Shown here: positions 17,674 to 28,000 of the stretch, piece after piece
Layout: each line of letters opens with the position of its first letter
Numbering within the stretch: the first letter of the stretch is position 1
Source of the DNA: an uncultured Saprospiraceae bacterium
GTDB taxonomy: Bacteria; Bacteroidota; Bacteroidia; Chitinophagales; Saprospiraceae
Assembly (NCBI GenBank): GCA_938015805.1
Contig: CALLXF010000086.1
Coordinates: 1-64,000 of the forward strand
DNA length: 64,000 bases
Direction of reading: 5' to 3'
The notes under the pieces: model-generated
Told to the model about the DNA's origin: nothing
Database searches by the model: none
The model's input: the letters and a program-made list of their open reading frames with translations, nothing else
Program-made: the position numbers and the translations under genes

Positions 17674-20600
17674 TTAAAGACTGACAACTTTTACACTAGT
17701 AGAATGATTTTCATTATATAAACGGACGATATAAATTCCTGAACCTAAACTTTGATTTTGGTTGTCAATAGCGAATTGATTATGACCTAGAGCAGTAATT
17801 ACCGTCTGAGACATGATTACTTTGCCATAAATATCTACGACCTCTAGCTGTAGCTGTTCCTCCGCATCATGTACAAAAGAAATCTGAGTGCTAGAGCTAA
17901 AAGGATTAGGATAAACATTTACATCAGTAAGGAAGTCTTGATTAAGCAATTGATCGTTATATTCTTGCTCAAGTGTAATGTCTCTAATTTGTAATTCGCC
18001 AGTGGTGTATAATTCGTTTTGGAAGATTTCCGTTAATTTGATTTCAGATATATTTTGGTTTAGGCTAAGCGTAAACCATTTTTCATTGGCGTTAAGCCTC
18101 ACATCTTTTTCCGAATAAGAGATAGTCGTTTTATGATCAGCAAGAAAAACATTGGCTCCAGCCAAATCTATTTTACCAGCTATAATATCTGTCACCTTAG
18201 TATCTTTCATATCTATACTCATTTGTAACCCACTGATATTTATTTCTTCTTTCGTGTAAAAATGAACTAGTGTTTTATGGTCTACTTTTTCTATATGATA
18301 GGAGAGTACGGTTGTTTCCTTGGATCTATTATCTATTTCCGCGGTGCTAGAATAACTGTTATTTACATCTCCGATTTTAATACCTGCAAAATTAATATCG
18401 CTGAAATGATATTGATCTACAGTTATAAAGTCATTCCACTCCCAAGGGGAATCTGGACTTGCTGCACCGTCGTAAAATCTCCAGCTCGTATTATTAGGAA
18501 AGTCATCATGAATTCCTAGTATCACTTTTCTTAGTTCGATCAGATCGATAGCTGACACCGTATGACTATGATTTATATCAGCAGCAATAAATTGCTCTGG
18601 TCGATCAAATGGTTTTATATCTAAAAGATGTTTTTGGATCAGAATAAGATCTAGTGTGCTCACTCCATTTTTAATATCTCTATTATCATAAGCTTCTACA
18701 CGATACTTATAAGGTGCGATTAAGTTATCGAAAGCAAATAGTCCATTTTTATCTGTCTGTAGGGTACTCATCAATCCATCACTGGACAATCTTATCTCCA
18801 CATCAGAGCAAGCTTGGTTTTGTAAGGAAGAAGTAACCCGTCCATCTAAACGCGAACTTGCAATAGAGCAGTACGCACGGATTGATAAGTCATCTATATC
18901 CCAAGCCGTAACAGTAGAAAAATTTCCAATGGTACAGTAGGGAGTTAATTCGATTTTTATGTTTACCGGACTAGTAATTCTAAAGTCATCATTATTTGTA
19001 AAATCAAAAGACTGTAAGGTCCAATCTCGATTTGTACTGATGGCATCATCCCTGTAAATTTCTACAGTATTTTTTAAGACTCTTATACCATAAAGTGTAG
19101 GGTAGTTATTATCACCTGTCCCTCCTGTTGTCCACTCAAACTGTTCAGGAGCTTTCTCAAAAAAATCAAAATTGCTGATGACGGTTGCGGAGCCAGCTTC
19201 TGGGAACACTAAGAATTCAAACCCGATCATATAGTCAGAATTAGGATCATAGGTACAAGCGACATCTGACGAAACGCACATACCCTGTCCTCCATTGACT
19301 CCAGGAGTACAAGAATGCCCAAAACCACTAGGACGAGAAATTATAGTAGCATCTATCAAAGTACAATCTAATGTTTCTGGATTAGTAGCAGTAAATTCCG
19401 AGTAACCTGCTGCTGCAGAACAATTATTTAAATCGTAGTAAATAACAGTCTCAGGATCAGGTGGAGGTAAAACGATTATCTCAATATTGATCAGACTATC
19501 ACACCCATTATTTGCGGTTATGACCTGCACGTACTGACCAGATACATTAAATGTTTCTCCATTTATATCTATACTATCTCCATCGGTTAGCGTATAACTT
19601 TCTGTTACTTCGTAAGTAGGTAAAACATTCACTTCGATGATAAGTGTGCTATCACAACCGAGGGTAGTGAGATAGTCTTGCTGATATGTTCCTGAAACGT
19701 TATAAACTACACCGTTTACATCTAGGATCTCGTTATCACAAATTTCATATTCCTCCGTAATGACAAAGGAAGGATTTACCGATACTGATATCAGTACCGT
19801 ACTATCACAGTCTTCTAACGTTGTAAAATTTTGTTGGAACGATCCTGCTGTACTGTACTCCTCTCCGTTATAAACTATATTTTCTCCGTCACAAATTTCA
19901 AAATCCACATTTGTTAAGTAAGTCTCGTATACCTCTAGCTGAATCGTAAGGATACTATCACATCCAGAGCTGCTGGTAAATTGCTGAGTATATGTATTTT
20001 GCTCCGTATAAATTTCTCCATTGATAATCAAGGAGTCCCCATCGCAGATACCATTAGAGATAACGGTATTGAAAGATTGTATTTCTATGATTGCAATATT
20101 TATAATACTATCACAACCTTCGGCTGTGGTATAAAATTGTACATATTCTCCTTCCGTATCATAAACCACTTGATTTATTTCTATGGAATCTCCTTCGCAG
20201 ATTTCATACGCTTCTGCTAGTTCATAAGAAGGGAGTACCTCAAGATTTATAAATACGAGACTATCACAACCATCCGAGGTAAAAAGTAATTGTTCGTAGC
20301 TTCCGGCTTCTGTATAACTTTGATCATTTAAGACTAGACTATCACCCTCACATATCACATAATCCACTGCCGCATTTACACCAGCATAACAAAAACTAAA
20401 ATTATCTAAGCCGAGTCCAAAAGCACCAAGGGTTTCTCGATATCCAGAGAATTTTATCTCATAAACCATTCCTGTACAATTACCCAGATTAAAGCCCCAG
20501 CAAGTGGCACGACCATCTCCAGTATCCGGATCTCCCGCCATAATACTATCTTCGAGGATCAGGTTTCCAAATTCGCCAAAGGCCTCTATTTTAAAAACTT

Positions 20601-21015
20601 CACCAAAATCCATATCTAAAATGCAGCCTGCAAAACTATCGATGGCAGTGGCAAAATTTAAAACCACTGGTGGAGAATCTAGACCACTGAGTTGTCCATC
20701 ATCTGTCAGGAAAAAATTACCTATCAGAGCTTGGTCTTGAGGATCAGGAGTATCGTTACCCCATGCACTTCCAAATGCTGCGGCAGGGTTTCCTCCTACT
20801 TCTGCCAGTACGGGAAATCCACCACCTTCTAATGAGAAGGTTAGTCCAAATGATGCCTCAAATTGGTTATTCATTTCTGCTCCTTCGAAGAGATTCATAC
20901 CTTCGATATTTTCAAAATCGAGGAATAAACAACCTTGTAATGTGTCTTGGGCTGATAAGGAAATAGAGCATATGAAAAATGCAAATAAGGATAAGTTTTT
21001 AAGGATGGTGATCAT
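17674..21015 (-). CDS. Secreted multidomain protein with six Cys-containing ~50-aa repeats, dockerin-like segment and T9SS type A sorting domain
   Basis: Signal peptide; repeated ICxGDS...G..Y...GxYxQ......GCDS; ADINHSHTVSAIDLIELRKVILG; C-terminal VNVYPNPFSSSTQISF...SGIYIVRLYN. Confidence 0.85.
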   Translation of the reverse strand: MITILKNLSLFAFFICSISLSAQDTLQGCLFLDFENIEGMNLFEGAEMNNQFEASFGLTFSLEGGGFPVLAEVGGNPAAAFGSAWGNDTPDPQDQALIGNFFLTDDGQLSGLDSPPVVLNFATAIDSFAGCILDMDFGEVFKIEAFGEFGNLILEDSIMAGDPDTGDGRATCWGFNLGNCTGMVYEIKFSGYRETLGAFGLGLDNFSFCYAGVNAAVDYVICEGDSLVLNDQSYTEAGSYEQLLFTSDGCDSLVFINLEVLPSYELAEAYEICEGDSIEINQVVYDTEGEYVQFYTTAEGCDSIINIAIIEIQSFNTVISNGICDGDSLIINGEIYTEQNTYTQQFTSSSGCDSILTIQLEVYETYLTNVDFEICDGENIVYNGEEYSTAGSFQQNFTTLEDCDSTVLISVSVNPSFVITEEYEICDNEILDVNGVVYNVSGTYQQDYLTTLGCDSTLIIEVNVLPTYEVTESYTLTDGDSIDINGETFNVSGQYVQVITANNGCDSLINIEIIVLPPPDPETVIYYDLNNCSAAAGYSEFTATNPETLDCTLIDATIISRPSGFGHSCTPGVNGGQGMCVSSDVACTYDPNSDYMIGFEFLVFPEAGSATVISNFDFFEKAPEQFEWTTGGTGDNNYPTLYGIRVLKNTVEIYRDDAISTNRDWTLQSFDFTNNDDFRITSPVNIKIELTPYCTIGNFSTVTAWDIDDLSIRAYCSIASSRLDGRVTSSLQNQACSDVEIRLSSDGLMSTLQTDKNGLFAFDNLIAPYKYRVEAYDNRDIKNGVSTLDLILIQKHLLDIKPFDRPEQFIAADINHSHTVSAIDLIELRKVILGIHDDFPNNTSWRFYDGAASPDSPWEWNDFITVDQYHFSDINFAGIKIGDVNNSYSSTAEIDNRSKETTVLSYHIEKVDHKTLVHFYTKEEINISGLQMSIDMKDTKVTDIIAGKIDLAGANVFLADHKTTISYSEKDVRLNANEKWFTLSLNQNISEIKLTEIFQNELYTTGELQIRDITLEQEYNDQLLNQDFLTDVNVYPNPFSSSTQISFVHDAEEQLQLEVVDIYGKVIMSQTVITALGHNQFAIDNQNQSLGSGIYIVRLYNENHSTSVKVVSL
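19456..20372 (-). repeat. Six diverged tandem protein repeats encoded in ORF 17674..21015
   Basis: Direct reading of the translation; boundaries approximate. Confidence 0.8.
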
Positions 21016-21230
21016 ATCTGATTCTTAATGGATGGTTAGATGCCCTAAAATAACATAATTATATAAATTATATATATGGTTATGCGATATGACAAACGGT
21101 CAAGATGGACAATATTGAGATACTGTAAAGCAGGATAGCGTTGCATTTAGAATAGGAAAGTTTTAAAAGAAATGTAAAACTTTAGAATTACGTTATTGTA
21201 TTTTCTGGTTCCCTGTTAATCTTTATAAAA

Positions 21231-22709
21231 TTATAATTGAGCAAGGTAGGATTCTGCATTTTTTAGATGGGTCTCTTTTTTTGTCGGATCCATTTTGTCC
21301 CATAGTCTGACCATCATCGACAGGCGATGATTTTTGAGAAAGAAATCTCTGTTTACGCTTATAAATCTCCAGTATAAGCCATCCCATATTTCTTGCCAAG
21401 GGCCTTTAGGGTAATCGGTCATTTTTTTTAGATAGTTACTTCCAGAGATATATGGTTTTGTAGACATCAGTCCTCCATCTGCAAACTGTGACATCCCGTA
21501 GACGTTAGGAACCATAACCCAGTCGTAGGCATCAATAAATAATTCCATAAACCAGCGGTATACTTCGTCTGGATCAAATTCGCATAAGAGCATAAAATTA
21601 CCTAGTACCATTAACCGTTCGATGTGATGAGCATAGGCTGTTTTATTGATTTTTTTAATGGTAATATCTATAGGATCTATACCTGTGGTCCCATCATAAA
21701 AAGAGGCAGGAATCTTGCGATCAAAACCCCAGAAATTTGTAGTTCGTTCCTGACTTCCTTTTGCGATATATATGCCTCTTATAAATTCTCTCCATCCGAT
21801 GATCTGTCTGATAAAGCCCTCTGTAGAATTTATGGGAGTGTCGTTTTTAGCTGCATAAGAGAGGGTAGTATCTATTACCTGTTGCGGTGTTATCAGTCCT
21901 ACATTAAGCATGGGAGTTAAGACACTATGATTTAAAAAATGCTCCGATGAGACGACTGCATCCTCATACGTTCCGAATTCATCAAATCGCTCCGCAAGAA
22001 AAGTATCTAGCCATTCCCTTGCTGCTTTATAAGAAGAGGGGTAAATAGGTCCGTTAACTATTCCTGGATTATCAGAGAAGTGTTTGGAGATATAGATTAT
22101 TGCTTCATCGTAAATTTGATCTTCTTTTGGAAATGATATGGAGGGAGGTGTTTTTGTTTTGGGATATTTTTTTCTATTCTCTGCATCATAACTCCATTTT
22201 CCTCCTATTGGTTTTTCGGCTTCCGCCAATAAAATACTGCGTTTTATACGTTCAGAAATGTACCATTTAGTTTGGAAGTATTTTTTCTTTTCAGGGTTAA
22301 AGAATGTAATTAAATCATCATTAGAGTTAAGGAAGAGAGGACTTTCTACTTTAGTAGTAGCGATATTTGATAGTAATGCTTGTTCTGTTATTTTTTTGTT
22401 TAGCCAGTTGTCTACGGGATCGATATAGTGTATAGAAGTCACATTAGATTTTTCTAAATGCTCGATCAGTTTACGAGTGCATGAAGTAGGATTAGTACAA
22501 TCTATATATTGTATCTTATAATCCTTAGATTTAAGGAAAGACGCATATCTTTTCATCGTGGTACGATGATAGATCAGTTTTTGTTTGTGGAATTTATATT
22601 GATTAAAGAATAGGTCCTCTTCGATGATTATATATTGATTTACATTGTTGCTAAACAGAGGGGAGTCTTTAAATAACTGATGCGGAAAGATGAGATTTAT
22701 GGCTGACAT
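21231..22709 (-). CDS. Cryptochrome/photolyase family protein (COG3046-like)
   Basis: INLIFPHQLF...; WREFIRG, HHIERLMVLGNFMLL, DAYDWVMVPNVYGMSQFADGGLMSTKPYISGSNYLKKM. Confidence 0.9.
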   Translation of the reverse strand: MSAINLIFPHQLFKDSPLFSNNVNQYIIIEEDLFFNQYKFHKQKLIYHRTTMKRYASFLKSKDYKIQYIDCTNPTSCTRKLIEHLEKSNVTSIHYIDPVDNWLNKKITEQALLSNIATTKVESPLFLNSNDDLITFFNPEKKKYFQTKWYISERIKRSILLAEAEKPIGGKWSYDAENRKKYPKTKTPPSISFPKEDQIYDEAIIYISKHFSDNPGIVNGPIYPSSYKAAREWLDTFLAERFDEFGTYEDAVVSSEHFLNHSVLTPMLNVGLITPQQVIDTTLSYAAKNDTPINSTEGFIRQIIGWREFIRGIYIAKGSQERTTNFWGFDRKIPASFYDGTTGIDPIDITIKKINKTAYAHHIERLMVLGNFMLLCEFDPDEVYRWFMELFIDAYDWVMVPNVYGMSQFADGGLMSTKPYISGSNYLKKMTDYPKGPWQEIWDGLYWRFISVNRDFFLKNHRLSMMVRLWDKMDPTKKETHLKNAESYLAQL

Positions 22710-22766
22710 TTATTAAGATGCTTAAGTTGATTATTTTCAGGAGATGATAACTATTGGAGTTGTTAT

Positions 22767-22898
22767 TTACGCTTTATTTCTTCTACATTTTTGGCTACAG
22801 TATTTAACCTCGTCCCATACCTTTTCCCATTTTTTTCTCCAGTTAAAGGGTCGTTTGCAAACGATGCATGTTTTAGAAGGGAGATGTTGCTTTTTCAC
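22767..22898 (-). CDS. DUF2256-like small tetracysteine protein (not in supplied ORF track)
   Basis: Minus-strand translation from [46 protein letters not shown]; in-frame stop lies upstream; same strand as and just upstream of the photolyase. Confidence 0.88.
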   Translation of the reverse strand: MKKQHLPSKTCIVCKRPFNWRKKWEKVWDEVKYCSQKCRRNKA

Positions 22899-23009
22899 TT
22901 TTGTATAGCTCTGAATATATCTGATTTAACAGTAAAGTAAAGGGAATGTTTTTATGACTGGAATTATATTCGACGTAAGTCGTAAGAGATCAAATACTAA
23001 ATTTATAAA

Positions 23010-23042
23010 AAATGCCCAAGGTTTATTTTACCCTGAGCATTT
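23010..23042 (-). terminator. Intrinsic terminator of the minus-strand gene 23114..23893
   Basis: Minus: AAATGCTCAGGG-taaaataaa-CCTTGGGCATTT then TTTAT; two mismatches. Confidence 0.6.
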
Positions 23043-23113
23043 ATATCGTTAACTATTTAGCATTTGGATCTTCTTTAAAGTTATAGAAAGAAGAGACTAT
23101 CTATTACCTGCAT

Positions 23114-23893
23114 TTATTTAAATTTATTCCAGACATAAGCGACGCCTATGGAAATACGTAAACCACCTGTATCAAATGGTAATGAGGTTAGTTTTTCTCC
23201 GTTAAATCTCACATCAGGATTAGTGGTATCTTCCTTTAAGCTTATCGGACTAAATGTGACTTGATCTTCTCCAGAAGATGGATCAGAAAAATTTATATCT
23301 AAATTTCCACTGCTCGCAATGTCGTAATTTACCTTTAAAATGATTCCTAGATGTTCGCCGATATTAGTGAAAAAATCTAACCGTGGACCCCATGTAGCTA
23401 CAGAAGAATTTAATCTAGTATTTAAGAAATCTCCAAAAAATTGTTTTTCTCCGATCTGGATAAATAAGCCGTTATTTTCTAGATCTCCTAGATCAAAGCC
23501 ATAGGCTCCTAGTCCACCATTAATACTAGGTCTAATAGAAAATGTATTATATCCTTTTGCCATCGTCATAGTATATCCTACGGATAGTTCGAATATCGTG
23601 TTTTTAGAAAAATCTAAATTGAGATCATATGACATACCGTTATATCGTCCCCACATAAACCCAAATTGGATACCGATACTATTATAATTGTCCTCTACGG
23701 GTGTCGATGATTGTAAATTATCCATAGAAGGGCTGTCGTCTACAAAACTAAATTCTATCGATCCTTCCTCAGCAGCTAGAGTTCTAGGACCTCCACCTAA
23801 ATATAGAGCTCTGTATTTCCACGGAACTTCATCCTGTGCTTGCAGTTGGAAAATAGTAATGAGTAATAAACTAAGTAATAGAAGCTTTTTCAT
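23114..23893 (-). CDS. Secreted / outer membrane beta-barrel-like protein, uncharacterised
   Basis: Signal peptide; alternating strands; terminal RISIGVAYVWNKF. Confidence 0.5.
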   Translation of the reverse strand: MKKLLLLSLLLITIFQLQAQDEVPWKYRALYLGGGPRTLAAEEGSIEFSFVDDSPSMDNLQSSTPVEDNYNSIGIQFGFMWGRYNGMSYDLNLDFSKNTIFELSVGYTMTMAKGYNTFSIRPSINGGLGAYGFDLGDLENNGLFIQIGEKQFFGDFLNTRLNSSVATWGPRLDFFTNIGEHLGIILKVNYDIASSGNLDINFSDPSSGEDQVTFSPISLKEDTTNPDVRFNGEKLTSLPFDTGGLRISIGVAYVWNKFK

Positions 23894-24067
23894 GTTATTT
23901 TTTAGTAGTGATTAATAAAAAATAAATATCTATAAAATTATCGGAACATAGGGCCAGTAGAAGGTAATAGTAAGGATAGGTTTAAGATAAATAGTGCAAT
24001 TTGTGGACTATATAGATGAGATGTAGTTTATGGGTTATTACTACTTTTAAAAACTATGTACTATTCT

Positions 24068-24604
24068 CTAACTTAACAACTTCTCAAAAGGAGTATGAGC
24101 TCTGAGTATTTTTAGGTATTGTAAATCGCAAGAGGTATGACCAGTATTGCCCATAGGTTTAGACAGCTTTTTAAAACCATTTTTAGAATATAGTTTTCCG
24201 GCTTCTGTCATACGTGATACCGTTTCTAAATAGCACTGTACATATCCTTTGTCTATAGCTACACCTATACATATATCTAAGAGTTTTTGTCCCATTCCGT
24301 AACCACGTAATTCTTTGAGGAAGTACATTTTGCGTAATTCGCAAGTGCTATTATCGTTATTAGATAACGGGGCTATCCCGCCGCATCCTAAGATTTTTTT
24401 GTTTGATTCGTTTTCTATAACAAAAAAGGCAGATGCTTCATTGGCGTAAGCCTCATACATTTTTTCTACTTCAGGATCATTTATGGAGTAGCCTTGTCCT
24501 ACGCATCCATACTCAGTCATAACCTTTTTTATGATACGACTTACGGACTGATTGTCCTCCGGTTTTATTTCTCTAATTTGATAAGCATCGATTACTTTGC
24601 TCAT
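24068..24604 (-). CDS. GNAT family N-acetyltransferase
   Basis: CELRKMYFLKELRGYGMGQKLLDICIGVA; YSKNGFKKL. Confidence 0.88.
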   Translation of the reverse strand: MSKVIDAYQIREIKPEDNQSVSRIIKKVMTEYGCVGQGYSINDPEVEKMYEAYANEASAFFVIENESNKKILGCGGIAPLSNNDNSTCELRKMYFLKELRGYGMGQKLLDICIGVAIDKGYVQCYLETVSRMTEAGKLYSKNGFKKLSKPMGNTGHTSCDLQYLKILRAHTPFEKLLS

Positions 24605-24620
24605 AATTAATGATTATTAA

Positions 24621-24655
24621 AAAAGCCTTTCTCGATGTCATCAAGAAAGGCTTTT
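24621..24655 (-). terminator. Intrinsic terminator after 24674..27109
   Basis: AAAAGCCTTTCT-cgatgtcatca-AGAAAGGCTTTT, perfect 12-bp arms. Confidence 0.85.
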
Positions 24656-24673
24656 ATAATTAAGTATTTATTT

Positions 24674-27109
24674 TTACTGTTTCACTAGTTTTAGTTCGGC
24701 CGTATTTATGCCATCACTTATTCTAGCGATATAAAAACCCGCTGGCATATCTACAGTGTTAACCGTATGATTTCCATGTTTTAGATTTCTTTTAGTACTA
24801 ATAACTTTCCCTTGTAAATCGATGATTTGTAACGTAAAGCTGGCATTGTCCACAGCATCTAAACGTACGGTAAGGTTATTATTGAAAGGATTAGGATGTA
24901 TTCCAAAATTATTAAGAGATGCTATGTCTTCAACGGCAAGTGGCATTCCTTCCTCAACCTTAAATTGGTCAAAGCCTGCTTCTACTATATGACCATTTTC
25001 ATAGTCTCCTGTAGCCACGATGAGTTGCATCTGGTCGTTAATATCGATTAATCCATCTAGTACATATCTCGATTGAGTTCTCCATTCGCTTAAATCTTCT
25101 TGTACAGTTTCTAATAGTACCGTATCCATACCGTTAGCAATGTATACGCTAATAGAATCATTTGGACCGGCCTGACCACCTTGGCCTCCACGATTTACAA
25201 ACCAAAGACTATACGTAACTTCTGGGCTTATGAACCAGGTAAGATCCATAATATCAGATGTAAGAACGGTTTCTCCAGCATCGATATCATCTGTACCAGC
25301 ACCTCCTCCGGCGTTACCAGTAAGGTAGCATTCTTCACCTAAGTCACCGTCTATGTCGTTTACTACATTTACGGCTGCTCCATCATTTCCAAAAGTTCCT
25401 ACTGGAATTTCTCTTACCCATGCACCTGTCGCAGCATCTCCACTTACGGTCCATCCTAGGTCAAAAATAAAATCATCCTCATAACCTCTATGTAGCTTTA
25501 GATCGATCACTTGATCTTCTGTTATCATAACATTTGAATAGACTCTCTGTTCGTATCCCCATGATCCTACATAAATATCATAAGACCCTTCTATGATTTG
25601 GTTTTGGTAGAAACCGTTTGCGTCTGTATTAAAACTTAGATTTCTAGTATTGTTAGTAATAATTACAGAAGCATCTGCTACAGGAGATAAATCCGTTCCT
25701 TTTATCGTATTTATGGTAACCATATAGGTCGGATACTTTTCCATTTGCACATCTAGGATTGTGGTTTCTCCACTTACTAGGTCTACAGTTCTAGTGACAG
25801 GTATATAATCTGGATGATTAAAGGTTACGTCATAGGTACCTGCTTCTGCTATACCCACACCATAGCGACCATCGTTTTGTGTATTTCTTGCATTCAATTG
25901 AGAAGCTTGAATTTCTACAGTTACCTCAGTAATAGGCATCGAATCCGCCAAGTCTGTTACTAGACCTCGTAAGTATGTAGCTCTTATATAATCAGGTTTA
26001 AGAACGTACAAACCTGACTGTCTATCTGAGGCAAGTATATTACCAGAAGGTAGCCATGGGTATGCTCCCCAGCAACCAAAGAATCCTCCATCAGGCCCTA
26101 AGTAGGTATCGTATGCTCCTACTTTTACCATTATGTCTGGCTCATGTACATCTGTAACAACTATTCCATCCGTATACCATGATGTAATAAGGAAACCATC
26201 TTTATAATGGGTATTGTGAGGAATTACTCCTAAGCCTGCAGTCTCTGCAGGATGGTAAGTGTCTAATCTTTTGATTGCACTAAGGTCAGAAATATCATAA
26301 GAATCTACATTTGCATTTGCTCTTTCGTCTGTAGTGAATGCAAATTTACCATCATCAGAGATCCATGTGTTATGACAGAAAGAAAATGATGTTACTTGCG
26401 ACGCCATAGAAATCGGATTAGATTTATCGCTAACATCGTATATAGAAAGTTGACCTGGATTTGCGCTTATTTCCGAGGCATAAAGCGTATCTCCTCGTAC
26501 ATAGGCGTCATGAGCATAAAACTCATCTTCTATTCCTATTACGATCGGCTCCTTAGGATCTGTGTTTAGGTCTAGCATAATAACTCCCGCATTACCAACT
26601 CCTCCACAACCGGCTAAATAACCGATTCCATTTTCGTCGATATATATATTATGACAGGTGTTTAACTGACCACTAACATTATTTCCATTTGCATCTGTAA
26701 AATCTATAAATGGTTGCCAGTTGGTCGAAGTGATTGTTTCCGGGGCCATAGTCATATCTATGATTAAGAGACCTTCTGTAGTTCCACCCTGATCAGTAGT
26801 GACATATATGTGATCATTTGCGTCTTTGTAATCTCTCCACACCGAACTAGGACCTTCTAAATAAGCTCTTTCTATAGGGTTTGCTGGATCCTCTAAAGAG
26901 TATATTCTTGTACCTAATTCTGATCCGATAATGGCATACTCTATATTATTTCCATCTACATAACCCCAGATATCATTTCCCTCATCACTAGCATTTCCTT
27001 GTATAAAGTCTACATTAGAAACTAACTCTAGATTGAAGTTTTCTTGAGCAAAAAGACCTACCGTCAAAAAGAGGCAAATCAACACATTTAATTTTTTCAT
27101 TATTGGCAT
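24674..27109 (-). CDS. Choice-of-anchor B / LVIVD-type protein with T9SS type A sorting domain
   Basis: Beta-propeller-like LVIVD-type repeats, carboxypeptidase regulatory-like repeats; C-terminal FGIHPNPFNNNLTVRL...PAGFYIARISDG. Confidence 0.85.
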   Translation of the reverse strand: MPIMKKLNVLICLFLTVGLFAQENFNLELVSNVDFIQGNASDEGNDIWGYVDGNNIEYAIIGSELGTRIYSLEDPANPIERAYLEGPSSVWRDYKDANDHIYVTTDQGGTTEGLLIIDMTMAPETITSTNWQPFIDFTDANGNNVSGQLNTCHNIYIDENGIGYLAGCGGVGNAGVIMLDLNTDPKEPIVIGIEDEFYAHDAYVRGDTLYASEISANPGQLSIYDVSDKSNPISMASQVTSFSFCHNTWISDDGKFAFTTDERANANVDSYDISDLSAIKRLDTYHPAETAGLGVIPHNTHYKDGFLITSWYTDGIVVTDVHEPDIMVKVGAYDTYLGPDGGFFGCWGAYPWLPSGNILASDRQSGLYVLKPDYIRATYLRGLVTDLADSMPITEVTVEIQASQLNARNTQNDGRYGVGIAEAGTYDVTFNHPDYIPVTRTVDLVSGETTILDVQMEKYPTYMVTINTIKGTDLSPVADASVIITNNTRNLSFNTDANGFYQNQIIEGSYDIYVGSWGYEQRVYSNVMITEDQVIDLKLHRGYEDDFIFDLGWTVSGDAATGAWVREIPVGTFGNDGAAVNVVNDIDGDLGEECYLTGNAGGGAGTDDIDAGETVLTSDIMDLTWFISPEVTYSLWFVNRGGQGGQAGPNDSISVYIANGMDTVLLETVQEDLSEWRTQSRYVLDGLIDINDQMQLIVATGDYENGHIVEAGFDQFKVEEGMPLAVEDIASLNNFGIHPNPFNNNLTVRLDAVDNASFTLQIIDLQGKVISTKRNLKHGNHTVNTVDMPAGFYIARISDGINTAELKLVKQ

Positions 27110-27181
27110 TTATTGATGATTTCTATTAGTCGGCAAATATATTATAATTTGTGGTCATAACTTAAATAGGAATCGTGTGAA

Positions 27182-27610
27182 TCACGACGTTTTACGCTTT
27201 ATAACTGTAGTAGTGAGTCTAGAACTACAAATCGCTTTTTGGTTTTCGTCATGAATATCTATTTGCCATACTTGTATCTTACGCCCAATTTTTAAGGGAC
27301 TTACTTTTCCGTATACGTATCCAGAGCGAGCACCATTTAAATGATTAGCATTTATTTCTATTCCTACTACTGCTTCTTTCGTCATGTCTTCCACACATAA
27401 ATTAGAGGCTACACTTCCTAGCGTCTCTGCTAGAACCACTGATGCTCCTCCGTGTAATAACCCAAAAGGCTGCATGGTTTTTTCGTTGACGGGCATTTTT
27501 GCAATTAAGAAATTAGAACCTATCTCTGTAAATTCTATATCGAGGTAATGACTCATGTTTTTATTAAAAGCATTGAGCATTTCTATTGTAACTTTGTGTT
27601 TCCAAATCAT
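27182..27610 (-). CDS. PaaI family (hotdog fold) thioesterase
   Basis: MQPFGLLHGGASVVLAETLGSVAS; GIEINANHLNGARSGYVYG. Confidence 0.88.
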   Translation of the reverse strand: MIWKHKVTIEMLNAFNKNMSHYLDIEFTEIGSNFLIAKMPVNEKTMQPFGLLHGGASVVLAETLGSVASNLCVEDMTKEAVVGIEINANHLNGARSGYVYGKVSPLKIGRKIQVWQIDIHDENQKAICSSRLTTTVIKRKTS

Positions 27611-27640
27611 AATAGTTGTTAATTAGTATTCTAAGAAAGT

Positions 27641-27979
27641 ATGAAAATTTATCATAATCCCAGATGTCGTAAAAGTAGAGAAACCCTACAGATTATAAAT
27701 GATAAAGGAATAGAACCACAGATTGTTCTTTATCTGGAGGATCTATTTAAGGAGGAAGACCTAATAAAAGTTCTGAAGAAACTAAAGATGAGTCCATTTG
27801 ATATTATTCGTAAATCTGAGACCATTTATAAATCAGAATATAAAGGAAAAAACTTGACCGATGCAGAGTGGATAAGAGCAATGATAAAGCATCCTAAGTT
27901 AATCGAGCGACCCATCGTTGTCCATGGAAATAAGGCAGTTTTTGGAAGGCCTCCAGAAAATGTACTCAACCTAATGTAA
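27641..27979 (+). CDS. ArsC/Spx-like thioredoxin-fold protein (arsenate reductase family)
   Basis: IYHNPRCRKSRETLQII; RPIVVHGNKAVFGRPPENVL. Confidence 0.85.
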   Translation: MKIYHNPRCRKSRETLQIINDKGIEPQIVLYLEDLFKEEDLIKVLKKLKMSPFDIIRKSETIYKSEYKGKNLTDAEWIRAMIKHPKLIERPIVVHGNKAVFGRPPENVLNLM

Positions 27980-28000
27980 TGATAATTCAGTTGCCAGTAA

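Noticed and set aside
18085-18098. ATTGGCGTTAAGCC as a motif copy
   Set aside because: It has a one-base insertion in the loop and a broken right arm; not counted.
27641-27979. Arsenic resistance operon
   Set aside because: A lone ArsC/Spx-like gene with no arsB/arsR/acr3 neighbours; probably a generic thioredoxin-fold reductase.
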